The translations under genes were made by a program, and so were the position numbers. Positions 52,612 to 62,126 of a DNA stretch of 64,000 bases are shown here, one piece after another. Origin of the DNA: an uncultured Bacteriovoracaceae bacterium (lineage in GTDB: Bacteria > Bdellovibrionota > Bacteriovoracia > Bacteriovoracales > Bacteriovoracaceae); the NCBI GenBank assembly GCA_937923325.1, contig CAKZUQ010000010.1:3733-67732 (forward strand). The letters are read 5' to 3'. Each line of letters opens with the position of its first letter. The first letter of the stretch is position 1. The notes under the pieces were generated by a model. That model was not told the DNA's origin, did not search any database, and saw only the letters and a list, made by a program, of their open reading frames with translations.

Positions 52612-54645
52612 ATGTTTGATTTAGATACATTAAACCCAGAACAAAAAAGAGCTGCAACAAGTGTTGAGGGCCCTCTTTTAATTCTAGCAGGAGCAGGCTC
52701 TGGAAAAACAAGAACAGTTACCTTTAGAATTGCCCATATGGTTAAGGATTTAAGAATAAATCCTAAAGAAATACTAGCAGTTAGCTTTACAAACAAAGCA
52801 GCAACAGAAATGCACGAAAGAGTTGGTAAGCTTTTAGGGCCCAAGCTCAAACGTGGCATTACGCTATGTACTTTTCATTCTTTGGCCATAAGAATTTTAA
52901 GAGAAGATATCTCAAAACTTGGTTATTCAAAAGATTTTACAATTTATGATTCTGCAGATCAGTTATCAATTGTCAGAGAAGCATTAAAAAATTTCAAAAT
53001 GGAAAAAGCATCATTTGATAAAAAGCAGATACTCTCAAGAATTGGATATTTAAAAAATAATGCCATCACGGCTGAAGCTTTTAAAGACACTGAATTTTTT
53101 GATGATGAAAGTGACTATGATTTGGCCGTTGAATATGTTTATCACTACTACCAAGATAAATTGCAGTTCTACAATGCTGTTGACTTTGATGATATTTTAT
53201 TTTTAGCGGTAAGACTTTTTAATGACTACCCTGAGGTTGCTGAAAAATACTCTAAAAGATACAAGTATATTATGGTTGATGAATATCAAGATACAAATGG
53301 TCTACAGTTCGATTTCGTACAAGGGCTAACTTCGACTCATCAAAACATATGTGTCGTTGGAGATGATGATCAATCCATTTATGCATTTAGGGGCGCAGAT
53401 TTATCCAACATTTTAAACTTTGAAAAACAGTATGAAGATACAAAAGTTATAAAACTAGAGCAAAACTATAGATCAACGGCAAAAATCCTAGAACTCGCAA
53501 ATGTTGTTATAAAAAAGAATAAAAAGAGAAAAGATAAGACAATGAGATCTACAAACTTTGGAGGTAATCTTCCTGAGTTATGGGGATGTGCAAACACAGA
53601 TCACGAAGCACAAATTGTAATAGATGAAATTATCAAAATTCAAAAAGAAGGTTTATTTCTTGGAGAAGTAGCTCTTTTATATAGAAGTAATACTCAAGTC
53701 CCCCCTTTTGAAGATCAACTAAGACTTGCTCAGATACCCTATACTATAATTGGTGGACAAAAGTTCTATGAAAAAAAAGAAATTAAAGACTTAATTGCAT
53801 ACCTCAGCGTAATAAATAATACAAAAGATGAACTATCTTTAAGAAGAATTTTAAATGTTCCTAATAGAGGGATCGGAACTAAAACACTAAACAAGCTCTT
53901 AGACTTGGCTCAAGAAGAAAATACCTCACTTTTCAATATTATCAAAAAAAATCCTCTGGGTGATTCTAAACAAGGAATAGCACTAAGAGCATTTGTTATT
54001 ATAATTGAGAGGTATCAAGATTTATTTAAAACGATGACCATAGTTCAAGGCTTAGCTTCATTGATTCAAGAGATTAACTATTTAGAATTCGTTGATAAAA
54101 GCTATGACAGTCCAAAGATTGCAAAAAGAAAAAGAGATGATGTTTCTAACTTTTTAATGTCTACAGAAAGATTCTATGATCGCTTTAAAGAAGATGCCAC
54201 TCTACAGAACTACCTTGAAAGACTCCTATTAGCGGATGCAAGTGATAACAAAGATGATGATGGAATCTTAAAGAATGAAGTTCAACTAATGACTCTACAT
54301 GCATCTAAAGGTCTTGAATTTGATATTGTATTTATGATTGGATGCGAAGAAGAACTTCTTCCACACAAGAATACGATTCAAGAAGGATCTGAAGTAGATG
54401 AAGAAAGAAGATTATTCTATGTAGGTGTAACAAGAGCTAAAAAGAGACTCTATATTACTCATGCTCATGAAAGAAGAATTTATGGAAAAGATTTAAAACG
54501 ATTTCCTTCAAGGTTTGTTATAGACGTTGAGGAGAATTACTTGGTTCCAAAAGACCGAACAGGCTTTGCACATATGACAGAAGAAGAAGAGAAAGAACAT
54601 AAATCTGATTTCTTCAATGATTTATTAAGCTCACTCGATGATTAA
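52612..54645 (+). CDS. UvrD/PcrA/Rep-family DNA helicase
   Basis: This is a superfamily 1A 3'-5' DNA helicase for repair and replication restart. The 677-residue protein has all motifs: LAGAGSGKTRT (I), SFTNKAATEMHERV (Ia), DEYQDTN (II), GDDDQSIYAFRGAD (III), LEQNYRST (IV), LMTLHASKGLEFDIVF (V) and RLFYVGVTRAKKRLY (VI). Length is closer to Rep (~670) than to UvrD/PcrA (~720), and the tail is short and acidic. Which paralogue it is cannot be settled from this window alone. The start has only a weak ribosome site. Divergent from metG. Confidence 0.93.
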   Translation: MFDLDTLNPEQKRAATSVEGPLLILAGAGSGKTRTVTFRIAHMVKDLRINPKEILAVSFTNKAATEMHERVGKLLGPKLKRGITLCTFHSLAIRILREDISKLGYSKDFTIYDSADQLSIVREALKNFKMEKASFDKKQILSRIGYLKNNAITAEAFKDTEFFDDESDYDLAVEYVYHYYQDKLQFYNAVDFDDILFLAVRLFNDYPEVAEKYSKRYKYIMVDEYQDTNGLQFDFVQGLTSTHQNICVVGDDDQSIYAFRGADLSNILNFEKQYEDTKVIKLEQNYRSTAKILELANVVIKKNKKRKDKTMRSTNFGGNLPELWGCANTDHEAQIVIDEIIKIQKEGLFLGEVALLYRSNTQVPPFEDQLRLAQIPYTIIGGQKFYEKKEIKDLIAYLSVINNTKDELSLRRILNVPNRGIGTKTLNKLLDLAQEENTSLFNIIKKNPLGDSKQGIALRAFVIIIERYQDLFKTMTIVQGLASLIQEINYLEFVDKSYDSPKIAKRKRDDVSNFLMSTERFYDRFKEDATLQNYLERLLLADASDNKDDDGILKNEVQLMTLHASKGLEFDIVFMIGCEEELLPHKNTIQEGSEVDEERRLFYVGVTRAKKRLYITHAHERRIYGKDLKRFPSRFVIDVEENYLVPKDRTGFAHMTEEEEKEHKSDFFNDLLSSLDD

Positions 54646-54727
54646 AACAAAATACAATTATAAGTTTAATTCACGTTAATCCCAAGAAATTAGAAAGAAT
54701 ACCCCGTATACCTATGATTTTTTATCT

Positions 54728-55183
54728 TCACCACTTATATTTTTTATTAATAGGTATTTTTATTGCTTTGTGAAATTGATCCTTAGGTAGTGCAATATCT
54801 ATCGTCCCTCTGCATTCGAAATCACTTTCAACATATTCTATGTTCAAAGTAAGCTTCATACCTTCGTCGAAAAGCCATTGTTCATGTAATAAATCGCTCT
54901 TCAAATAGTTATTTATTTGATCTTTAATTTACTCTACAGTTGGAACCTTCTCGTTTTCTATACAGTATTTTTGAATTTGATCATCTAATCCTTTAAAACC
55001 TGAATGCTTCAACTCCTTAACATCTCCAACCCAAGACTCAGGAGAGCTAGATGGATCATACAACTCAACAGCTTTCTCTACCTTCTTAACACGTTCAGCT
55101 GTATCAGCATATTTGCTACTAGAAGTTTTGACTTCCGTATGTAAACAAGAAGATAAGATGATTAATGTAATAAGAATTGTCAT
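54728..55183 (-). pseudogene. Lipoprotein gene split by an in-frame TAA
   Basis: The first part (55183 to 54929) encodes an 84-residue lipoprotein with signal LITLIILSSCLHTE (lipobox LSSC). Its TAA at 54929-54931 is followed directly, in the same frame, by 66 further sense codons (IKDQINNYLKSDLLHEQWLF and onward) ending at TGA 54728-54730. The second part has no signal of its own and no convincing start. The arrangement therefore looks like one ~150-residue lipoprotein interrupted by a nonsense mutation. Alternatively the 84-residue form is the real protein. Function unknown. Confidence 0.5.
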
Positions 55184-55328
55184 ATCTCAATTTATCCTAA
55201 TATTCGCTCTAAATCCAAAAAGCTGAACACGAAATTAATATTTTTCATATATACCATACAAACTACTTCTTTACTTTATAGTTGAAGAGACACTACCTCA
55301 AGAAATGAATAGACCATCATTCGTTACT

Positions 55329-55348
55329 CTATAGTAGATCTACTATAG
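55329..55348. repeat. Perfect 20-base palindrome
   Basis: CTATAGTAGATCTACTATAG is fully self-complementary, with no spacer. It lies 146 bases upstream of the broken lipoprotein gene, in otherwise featureless DNA. It could be an operator or a recombination remnant. Confidence 0.6.
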
Positions 55349-55514
55349 TATATTTTCAATTCAAAACTCAAATAACGCACAAAGACCGACTACAAGTCCT
55401 ACATGTAAAGAGTCCAAATATTTCACTAATTGATTTTGTACAATATCAACTATTTATAAAGGGAGTAATCGTTTACAACTGATATAAATGCTTTAAGTTA
55501 CCATTACAAAGAAA

Positions 55515-55539
55515 TAAAAAAAGGGCCATCCTTGGCCCT
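55515..55539 (-). terminator. Intrinsic terminator downstream of the liu-type operon
   Basis: AGGGCCA at 55522-55528 pairs with TGGCCCT at 55533-55539 around a 4-base loop. Seven A residues at 55515-55521 become the T run on the minus strand. It lies 330 bases past the last catabolic gene, the first good terminator after it. Confidence 0.8.
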
Positions 55540-55869
55540 ATACACTTTTAAAGTGAATCCATCCTTGGATATAACTTTTCTCAACCTTAATACTTAATTT
55601 TTTAGTTTATACTTTTGTGTGTATATACCTAGTTCTCAAGATTGATCAAATTTACATCCTCCAAACTTACCTCTCTCAAATAGGTTTGAAAAAATTTGAA
55701 AAAACCATCCTTTTGAAAAGTTATTAATTTGAAAATAAAATCCATCTTATATTCATAACTTTCCATTAACTTATTCTTAATGTATCGATATATTTATTGT
55801 GAAATATTCAACTTCCTATGTCAAAAAATAAATACGAATTAAACAAAATAATTGTTAACTAAACTAATA

Positions 55870-56670
55870 CTAACTATTATCTTTACTTGTAGAAATAATC
55901 TTTTTAAGTAAATTAAAATGCTCAGGAGTTCTTTGAGTTATACCTTGATAACTTGCAAGCAAGTCAAGAGTACTGTACAAATCATTGTTTCGAGCATGAA
56001 CTATAGATCTTTTGGCCATAGAGTTTGCAACTGCTGAATTAGAACAAATTTGATCAGCTATATTTCTGACTTTTTCTAACAGTTCGTCTGATTCAAAAAG
56101 ACTACTGACAAGATTCATACTCAAAGCTTCTTCACTATTATATATCTTTGCTGTTAGGGTCATCTCCATGGCCTTAGAGTAACCCACAACTCTTTGAAGA
56201 AAATATGTTCCACCATCACCAGGAATTAAGCCTAATTTTGTAAATGTCTCTCCAAATTTAGCTTTTGTACTAGCAATTCTAATATCACACATACAGGCTA
56301 AATCTAAACCAGCTCCGATAGCAGCTCCATTTACCATAGCAATCGTTGGCGTGGACAAGCTATTGAAACATACTGGTATCTTTTGAATACCTCTTTTATA
56401 TCTAAGCCTTAATTCATTAGATTCACCAGCAAACATACCTTCTTTATTAAGCATTTGCTTAATATCTCCGCCAGCGCAAAAGTGCTTTCCTTCACCCGTA
56501 ATGATAATACAATGTATCGAATCATCTTCATCGGCAAAATAAAGTAAATCGACTAAATCTTGAATCATTTCTACAGTGAAAGCATTACTCGCCTGAGGTC
56601 TATTTAAAGTGATCCATAACTGATTTTCTAAAGTTGAGATTTTAAGATCATTTAATTTTCTTGAATACAT
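55870..56670 (-). CDS. Enoyl-CoA hydratase/isomerase family protein
   Basis: This is a 266-residue crotonase-fold enzyme with AIGAGLDLACMCDIRIAS (oxyanion-hole region) and KFGETFTKLGLIPGDGGTYF. The latter carries a glutamate at the first catalytic position. EGKHFCAGGDIKQM is the other family block. It is last in the six-gene leucine-type operon, one base after HMG-CoA lyase. A second crotonase in this operon (59480-60256) is the better methylglutaconyl-CoA hydratase candidate. This one may therefore hydrate another acyl-CoA such as crotonyl- or methylcrotonyl-type substrates. Confidence 0.82.
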   Translation of the reverse strand: MYSRKLNDLKISTLENQLWITLNRPQASNAFTVEMIQDLVDLLYFADEDDSIHCIIITGEGKHFCAGGDIKQMLNKEGMFAGESNELRLRYKRGIQKIPVCFNSLSTPTIAMVNGAAIGAGLDLACMCDIRIASTKAKFGETFTKLGLIPGDGGTYFLQRVVGYSKAMEMTLTAKIYNSEEALSMNLVSSLFESDELLEKVRNIADQICSNSAVANSMAKRSIVHARNNDLYSTLDLLASYQGITQRTPEHFNLLKKIISTSKDNS

Positions 56671-56671
56671 G

Positions 56672-57586
56672 CTATGCCTTATTTTTAAAGTAAGATGATA
56701 AAAACTTAGAGGGAGTCTCTTTATTAATAACCCCCAAAATAAACCGCGAGGCTTCTGAAATTTTATTAAGCTTTACCCCAGTTTTAATCCCCAAAGATTC
56801 AAATAAATAAATTAAATCTTCAGTTGCGACATTTCCTGTCGCACCCTTTGCATAAGGACATCCCCCCAACCCTCCTGAGGAAGAATCAAAAGTAGTAATT
56901 CCATGCTTAAGACTTACTAATATATTTGCTATGGCCATACCTCTGGTGTCATGAAAGTGCATCGCAATTTTAGATTTATCTAAATGCTGTAGGACAAAAC
57001 TTAAATATTCATCTACTTGCTTAGGAGTACCAACTCCGATTGTATCTCCAATTGAAATTTGATAAACACCTAAGTCCTGGAACCTTAAACATATGGCCAA
57101 AAGTTCTTCTTTAGACATATGACCTTGATATGGACAACCAAATGCTGTTGAGACATATGCTCGAACTTTAATGTTGTCCTGATGTGCAAGAGTTGCAATC
57201 TCAGACATAACTTTAAAGCTCTCATCGACAGTCATATTAATATTTTTTTTTGTAAATTCATTACTTGTTGCTGAGAAAAGTGCAATTTCCTCTACTCCAG
57301 CTTCTTTTGCTAGGTTATATCCTTTTAAATTAGGAACAAGGCAAGGAAGATTAATATCTATTAATTCATCATTGGCGAGCTTAAAAAGATCAGATGCATT
57401 TGCCATTTGTGGAACAGCTTTCGGACTAACAAAGCTTGTGACTTCGATAGTTTTTAAACCTGCTTTAGAAAGTAAACGAATATATTTAACTTTATCCTCT
57501 AAAGAAACATTAACCTTTTCATTCTGAAGTCCATCTCGTGGCCCAACTTCAACAATATTAACTTCTTTTGGAAGATCATTAAACAT
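56672..57586 (-). CDS. liuE: Hydroxymethylglutaryl-CoA lyase
   Basis: This enzyme cleaves 3-hydroxy-3-methylglutaryl-CoA to acetyl-CoA and acetoacetate, the last step of leucine degradation. The 304-residue TIM-barrel protein has EVGPRDGLQNEKV (metal/substrate Asp-Arg), EVTSFVSPKAVPQMA, HFHDTRGMA (metal histidines) and GLGGCPYAKGATGNVATED. The catalytic cysteine lies in the last motif. Length is exactly typical. It has a 2-base gap to the BCCP gene and a 1-base gap to the following hydratase. Confidence 0.95.
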   Translation of the reverse strand: MFNDLPKEVNIVEVGPRDGLQNEKVNVSLEDKVKYIRLLSKAGLKTIEVTSFVSPKAVPQMANASDLFKLANDELIDINLPCLVPNLKGYNLAKEAGVEEIALFSATSNEFTKKNINMTVDESFKVMSEIATLAHQDNIKVRAYVSTAFGCPYQGHMSKEELLAICLRFQDLGVYQISIGDTIGVGTPKQVDEYLSFVLQHLDKSKIAMHFHDTRGMAIANILVSLKHGITTFDSSSGGLGGCPYAKGATGNVATEDLIYLFESLGIKTGVKLNKISEASRFILGVINKETPSKFLSSYFKNKA

Positions 57587-57588
57587 AG

Positions 57589-58029
57589 TTAATCTAACTC
57601 ACACAAAAGACTATTCCCAGTAACTTGCTCGCCTTCTTTGTATAGAATTTTTGTTAGAACTCCATCTTTATTTGCTTTAATATTGTGTTCCATTTTCATG
57701 GCTTCCAATATTAAAATAGTATCTCCAGCCTTCACAGAGTCCCCCTCCTTGAGAAGTATCTTAAATATTTTTCCAGGCATAGGGCTTAAAAGAGACCCCT
57801 CTTTCATCGATTGAGAAGATGAACTCTTCGCTTTAGGTAAGATTTTAGCATAGGCTTCAATATCACCATCAAATACTTGGTACAGATCATCAGTAAAATC
57901 ATTTATATTTAAAGATAAATCCTCTTTAGAAAAAGTAAATTTTCGATCATTAATCTTTAGAGTGACAGAATTACTGTCCTTATGAGTGATAATAAATTCA
58001 ACTTTTTCGTTATTAACTATTGCTTTCAT
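57589..58029 (-). CDS. Biotin carboxyl carrier protein of an acyl-CoA carboxylase
   Basis: This is a 146-residue carrier whose C-terminal biotinyl domain has SPMPGKIFKILLKEGDSVK and the biotinylation motif EAMKMEHN with K112. The N-terminal ~65 residues form a small beta domain (KVEFIITHKDSNSVTLKI), probably a reduced BT-type coupling domain. In most methylcrotonyl-CoA carboxylases this module is the C-terminus of the alpha subunit. Here it is a separate gene overlapping the biotin carboxylase by one base. Partners are the adjacent biotin carboxylase and carboxyltransferase. Confidence 0.9.
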   Translation of the reverse strand: MKAIVNNEKVEFIITHKDSNSVTLKINDRKFTFSKEDLSLNINDFTDDLYQVFDGDIEAYAKILPKAKSSSSQSMKEGSLLSPMPGKIFKILLKEGDSVKAGDTILILEAMKMEHNIKANKDGVLTKILYKEGEQVTGNSLLCELD

Positions 58030-59483
58030 TAAACATTCCTAAAGTTTGCTAAGTTGTTCCAACTATTATTTTTTTCATCTTTATTTAAAATTAAATTCGA
58101 AAGGACTTTTGCTTTCTCATAGTCAGATAGAGACTTTGGAGCGAGTTCTTCTTTATTTAAAGCTAAGAAATGTGTGTGATAGTTTCCTTTTTCAAAACTA
58201 AAGTTTAGTAATACTCTTTTCATATAATCTCTATTAGTCTTAACACCACTAAAGGTGATCTCATTAAGAGCTATAATCATTTTGTCTCTAGCACTAATCC
58301 TATCATGAGAGTGGACAATAATCTTTGCAAGCATCGGATCATAGTTTGTACTAATGGAATCTCCATCTTTAAAGCCACAATCAAATCTTGCAACAGAGGA
58401 TTTTCCAATCTTTAAAATTTTTCCGTTAGTCGGTAAAAAGTCATTATCAGGATCTTCTGCGTAAACACGACATTCAAAAGAGTGTCCACTTTGCTTAATA
58501 TCTGACTGCTTAAAAGGAAAAGCTTCTCCTTGAGCTGCAATTATTTGTAACTCAACCAAATCAACACCAGTGACCATTTCAGTAATTGGATGCTCTACTT
58601 GTAAACGAGTGTTCATTTCTAGGAAGTAAAATTTATTATCAGGGGCCAAAATAAATTCGATCGTTCCAGCTCCTAGATAATTTATACCTTTTGATATCTG
58701 AAGTGCAGCATTACAAATTTCTTGCCTTAAACTGTCGTCAAGAGCGGGACTTGGAGACTCTTCAATGACTTTTTGATATCTTCTTTGGATAGAACATTCC
58801 CTATCATAAAAATGAAAATGATTACCTTTCCCATCACTAACGAGTTGTACTTCAATGTGCCTAGGATTTATAATATATTTTTCAAGTAAGACTTTATCGT
58901 TACCAAAGGCATTCATTGCCTCTCTTTTAGCAGAAGCTAAAGAACTTAAGAAATCCTCTTTCTTTTCAACAATTTTCATTCCCTTACCACCGCCACCTGC
59001 AGTAGCTTTTACAAGAACGGGAAAATCTATTTTTTCAGCTTCAGATAAGAGTGTTTGTTCATCTTGAGAATCACCATGGTATCCAGGGATAAGTGGAACA
59101 TTAATTTCTTCCATTTTTACTTTAGAAGTTTTTTTATCTCCCATCAATTCGATTGCTTCATTAGATGGACCAATAAAAGTAATTCCATTATCACTTAAAG
59201 CATTCGCAAAAGTCGTATTTTCAGACAAAAAGCCATATCCAGGATGAATTGCATCAGCATTAGTATCTTTTGCAATTTTTATGATTTTTTCTATATTTAA
59301 ATATGTATCGCTTAGAGGTCCACCGCCAAGAGATACAGATTCATCAGACATAAAACTATGAGGTAAAGTTTTATCCTCATCAGAAAAAATAGTAACTGTT
59401 TCAATTCCCATTTTTTTACAAGTGTTGATAACTCTTAATGCAATCTCTCCGCGGTTTGCAATTAGTATTTTTTTTATTTTCAT
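58029..59483 (-). CDS. liuD: Biotin carboxylase subunit of 3-methylcrotonyl-CoA carboxylase
   Basis: This ATP-grasp enzyme carboxylates biotin on the carrier protein. The 484-residue protein has KILIANRGEIALRV, HPGYGFLSEN, KATAGGGGKGMKIV (ATP-binding glycine loop), RDCSIQRR-type block as YDRECSIQRRYQKVIEE, and EMNTRLQVEHPITEMVTG. These are all biotin-carboxylase hallmarks. It lacks the fused BT and BCCP domains that give typical methylcrotonyl-CoA carboxylase alpha chains ~650 residues. The carrier is the next gene. It overlaps the liuC-type gene by 4 bases. Substrate assignment comes from the operon, not from this subunit. Confidence 0.92.
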   Translation of the reverse strand: MKIKKILIANRGEIALRVINTCKKMGIETVTIFSDEDKTLPHSFMSDESVSLGGGPLSDTYLNIEKIIKIAKDTNADAIHPGYGFLSENTTFANALSDNGITFIGPSNEAIELMGDKKTSKVKMEEINVPLIPGYHGDSQDEQTLLSEAEKIDFPVLVKATAGGGGKGMKIVEKKEDFLSSLASAKREAMNAFGNDKVLLEKYIINPRHIEVQLVSDGKGNHFHFYDRECSIQRRYQKVIEESPSPALDDSLRQEICNAALQISKGINYLGAGTIEFILAPDNKFYFLEMNTRLQVEHPITEMVTGVDLVELQIIAAQGEAFPFKQSDIKQSGHSFECRVYAEDPDNDFLPTNGKILKIGKSSVARFDCGFKDGDSISTNYDPMLAKIIVHSHDRISARDKMIIALNEITFSGVKTNRDYMKRVLLNFSFEKGNYHTHFLALNKEELAPKSLSDYEKAKVLSNLILNKDEKNNSWNNLANFRNV

Positions 59484-60256
59484 GATTCAATCCAATTTGG
59501 TTTTCTTTTATTAAGTAAAGCTTTCATCCCTTCTTGTCCCTCATCTGAAATTCGAAGTAAAGAAATCGCTCTAGTTGTATATTCACTATAATCTTTATTT
59601 TCTGTAATTGTTTTTATTAATTTTTTTGCTTCGATTGTTGCTTTCGGTCCGGCAATTAAAAAAGATTTCAGAACCTTATTAAAATCTTCTTCAAAATCAT
59701 CAAGACTAGAGACTTGATGTATAAGATTCATTTCCTTGGCCTTAATTGCAGAAAATCTTTCACCAGATAAAAACCAAGCTCTTGCATTAGATTCCCCTAT
59801 CTTGCTAATACAATATGGCGATATAACTGCTGGTATAAGACCAAGTCTTGTCTCTGTAAATCCAAACTTAGCTTTTTCATGGGTTATAGCATAGTCACAG
59901 ACTGAAACGAGACCAACTCCACCACCTAATGCTGCTCCATTAATTTTACCAACAACAGGTTTTGAAACATTATTAATAGTTTCAAACAAGTTAGATAGTT
60001 TTTTGGAGTCTTCTATATTCTCTTCTAGAGAATAATTTATCATACTACTCATCCAATGAAGATCAGCTCCTGCACAAAAAGATCTTCCTTCTCCAGTTAA
60101 AACAATAACTTGAACTTCTTCATTAGAATCTAAATCTTTAAATGACTTAGTCATATTTGCAATTAATTCATCATTAAAAGCATTGTGTATTTCAGGACGA
60201 TTAATTCGAATTGTTCCAACTTTTTTTTCAATACTTATATCTAAATACTTCATCAT
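59480..60256 (-). CDS. liuC: Methylglutaconyl-CoA hydratase-like crotonase
   Basis: This is a 258-residue crotonase expected to hydrate 3-methylglutaconyl-CoA to HMG-CoA. GEGRSFCAGADLHWMSSM, NGAALGGGVGLVSVCDYAI and GFTETRLGLIPAVISPYCIS are present. The LIPAVISPY motif is characteristic of the LiuC/gnyH group rather than ordinary enoyl-CoA hydratases. It overlaps mccB by one base and the biotin carboxylase by four, so all are coupled. It is the second gene of the operon. Confidence 0.9.
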   Translation of the reverse strand: MMKYLDISIEKKVGTIRINRPEIHNAFNDELIANMTKSFKDLDSNEEVQVIVLTGEGRSFCAGADLHWMSSMINYSLEENIEDSKKLSNLFETINNVSKPVVGKINGAALGGGVGLVSVCDYAITHEKAKFGFTETRLGLIPAVISPYCISKIGESNARAWFLSGERFSAIKAKEMNLIHQVSSLDDFEEDFNKVLKSFLIAGPKATIEAKKLIKTITENKDYSEYTTRAISLLRISDEGQEGMKALLNKRKPNWIES

Positions 60257-61872
60257 TACATCCTAAATACACCAAATTTAGAATCTTCAAATTCTTCATT
60301 GTGTCCACTTGAAAGAGCGAGACCTAAAATATCTCTAGTCTGGTGAGGTAATATGATACCATCATCCCAAAGTCTTGCTGTACTATAATAAGCACTTCCC
60401 TCTTCTTCGTATTTATCTAAGATTGGTTTTTGGAAGTTTTTTATTTGATTTTCATCCATTACATCTTGTTTTTTATATCTTAGGCCATCTTGTTTAACTG
60501 TAGTTAATACACCAGCAGCCTGTTCTCCACCCATTACTGAAATTTTTGAATTTGGCCACATCCACAAAAACCTAGGGTTAAAAGCTCTTCCGCACATCCC
60601 ATAATTTCCAGCTCCAAAAGAACCACCAATAATTATAGTATACTTAGGAACATTTACAGTAGAAACAGCTGTAACTAACTTCGCTCCATGCTTGGCAATT
60701 CCTTCTGATTCATATTTTTGTCCGACCATAAATCCAGTTATATTTTGTAAAAACACTAAAGGGATTTTTCTCTGACCACAAAGTTCTATAAAGTGAGCAG
60801 CCTTCAAAGAACTTTCAGAAAAAAGAATTCCATTATTTGCGACAATACCAACTTTATGGCCATGTATGTTTGCAAAACCACAAACAATTGTCGATCCATA
60901 GTTTTTTTTAAATTCATGAAACCTTGAACCATCTACAATTCTTGCAATAACTTCTCTTACATCAAATGGCTTTCTTGTATCTTTTGATAAGACTCCATAG
61001 ATTTGTGAAGCTTCACATTTTGGGGCTTCAATTTTTAAACCTGGATATTTATCTTTATTATTAGATTTATAGTTCAAATTTTCAACAATGTTTCTAGTTA
61101 TACTTAAAGCATCTTCTTCATCTTCAGCGAAGTGATCGGCAACACCTGAAACTTCAGTGTGGACTTTAGCCCCTCCAAGATCTTGAGCACTAACAACTTC
61201 ACCAGTTGCTGCTTTAACAAGAGGTGGACCTCCTAAAAATATTGTTCCGTTGTCTTTTACAATTATTGTCTCATCACTCATTGCTGGGACATAAGCTCCA
61301 CCGGCTGTACAAGAACCTAATACAACAGCAATTTGTGATATGCCTTTTGCACTCATTTGGGCCTGATTATAAAAAATTCTTCCAAAGTGCTCTTTATCTG
61401 GGAAAACTTCGTCCTGCATAGGTAAAAAAGCTCCTCCAGAGTCGACAAGATAAATGCAAGGTAGTTTATTTTGAAGAGCAATTTCCTGAGCCCTTAAATG
61501 TTTTTTTACAGTTAAAGGAAAATATGTTCCTCCCTTAACTGTAGCATCATTGGCAACAAACATACACTCAACTCCATGTACTTTACCAATTCCAGTTATT
61601 ATACCAGCAGATGGAACATCTGTTGAATAGACTCCTTCTGCGGCTAAAGGACTTAACTCTAAAAAAGGAGATCCCATATCGATAATTTTTTCGATTCTCT
61701 CTCTGGCCAAGAACTTTCCACGTTTTTCATGTTTTGACTTTGCAACATCTCCACCGGCCAGTTTAACTTTAGCTAGTTTTTTCATTAAAGAATTTGCGAG
61801 TTCTAAGTTATATTTTTCATTTTCAAGATATTCTTCACTTGATGTATTTATTGTTGAATTAATAGTATCCAT
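60256..61872 (-). CDS. liuB: 3-methylcrotonyl-CoA carboxylase carboxyltransferase (beta) subunit
   Basis: This subunit transfers CO2 from carboxybiotin to 3-methylcrotonyl-CoA. The 538-residue protein has [19 protein letters not shown] and [19 protein letters not shown], which is typical of MCC beta rather than propionyl-CoA carboxylase. [32 protein letters not shown] and [16 protein letters not shown] are also present. It is first in the operon liuB-liuC-BC-BCCP-liuE-crotonase. No isovaleryl-CoA dehydrogenase (liuA) is present in the window. Confidence 0.94.
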   Translation of the reverse strand: MDTINSTINTSSEEYLENEKYNLELANSLMKKLAKVKLAGGDVAKSKHEKRGKFLARERIEKIIDMGSPFLELSPLAAEGVYSTDVPSAGIITGIGKVHGVECMFVANDATVKGGTYFPLTVKKHLRAQEIALQNKLPCIYLVDSGGAFLPMQDEVFPDKEHFGRIFYNQAQMSAKGISQIAVVLGSCTAGGAYVPAMSDETIIVKDNGTIFLGGPPLVKAATGEVVSAQDLGGAKVHTEVSGVADHFAEDEEDALSITRNIVENLNYKSNNKDKYPGLKIEAPKCEASQIYGVLSKDTRKPFDVREVIARIVDGSRFHEFKKNYGSTIVCGFANIHGHKVGIVANNGILFSESSLKAAHFIELCGQRKIPLVFLQNITGFMVGQKYESEGIAKHGAKLVTAVSTVNVPKYTIIIGGSFGAGNYGMCGRAFNPRFLWMWPNSKISVMGGEQAAGVLTTVKQDGLRYKKQDVMDENQIKNFQKPILDKYEEEGSAYYSTARLWDDGIILPHQTRDILGLALSSGHNEEFEDSKFGVFRM

Positions 61873-62126
61873 TTCAAACCTTTCAATTAATAATATTGTA
61901 GACTTATATTATCTTTTGATAGCTTTTATGACAACTAGACATGACTGTTAGTCGCTACGCACCATATTAATTTTTTAAACTCCAACTATTAAGATCTTAA
62001 CTTTTATGCTTCTTAGAGATTTAAATTTTTGAAAGATGATAATAAAAAATAGTATTCCTGTACGGGATCCATAACTTTAAGAAGATTATTCTATTTTTCT
62101 ATTTAAGCATTGAATAGAAGATGATG

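Larger units (their letters stand above)
55184..55869. other. Gene-poor stretch with a terminator and a palindrome
   Basis: About 690 AT-rich bases hold no supportable gene. They do contain a perfect 20-base palindrome (55329-55348) and a strong hairpin terminator (55515-55539) serving the minus strand. The last 330 bases next to the catabolic operon would be its 3' untranslated region. Confidence 0.6.

Noticed and set aside
57800..58060. The BC/BCCP split as a sequencing frameshift
   Set aside because: The carrier has its own ATG, and its N-terminal ~65 residues look like a separate beta domain. The one-base overlap is the same style as neighbouring genes, so a real split is more likely.
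58855..59067. 70-codon plus-strand ORF opposite the biotin carboxylase
   Set aside because: It is a shadow of the ATP-grasp glycine loop and has no ribosome site.
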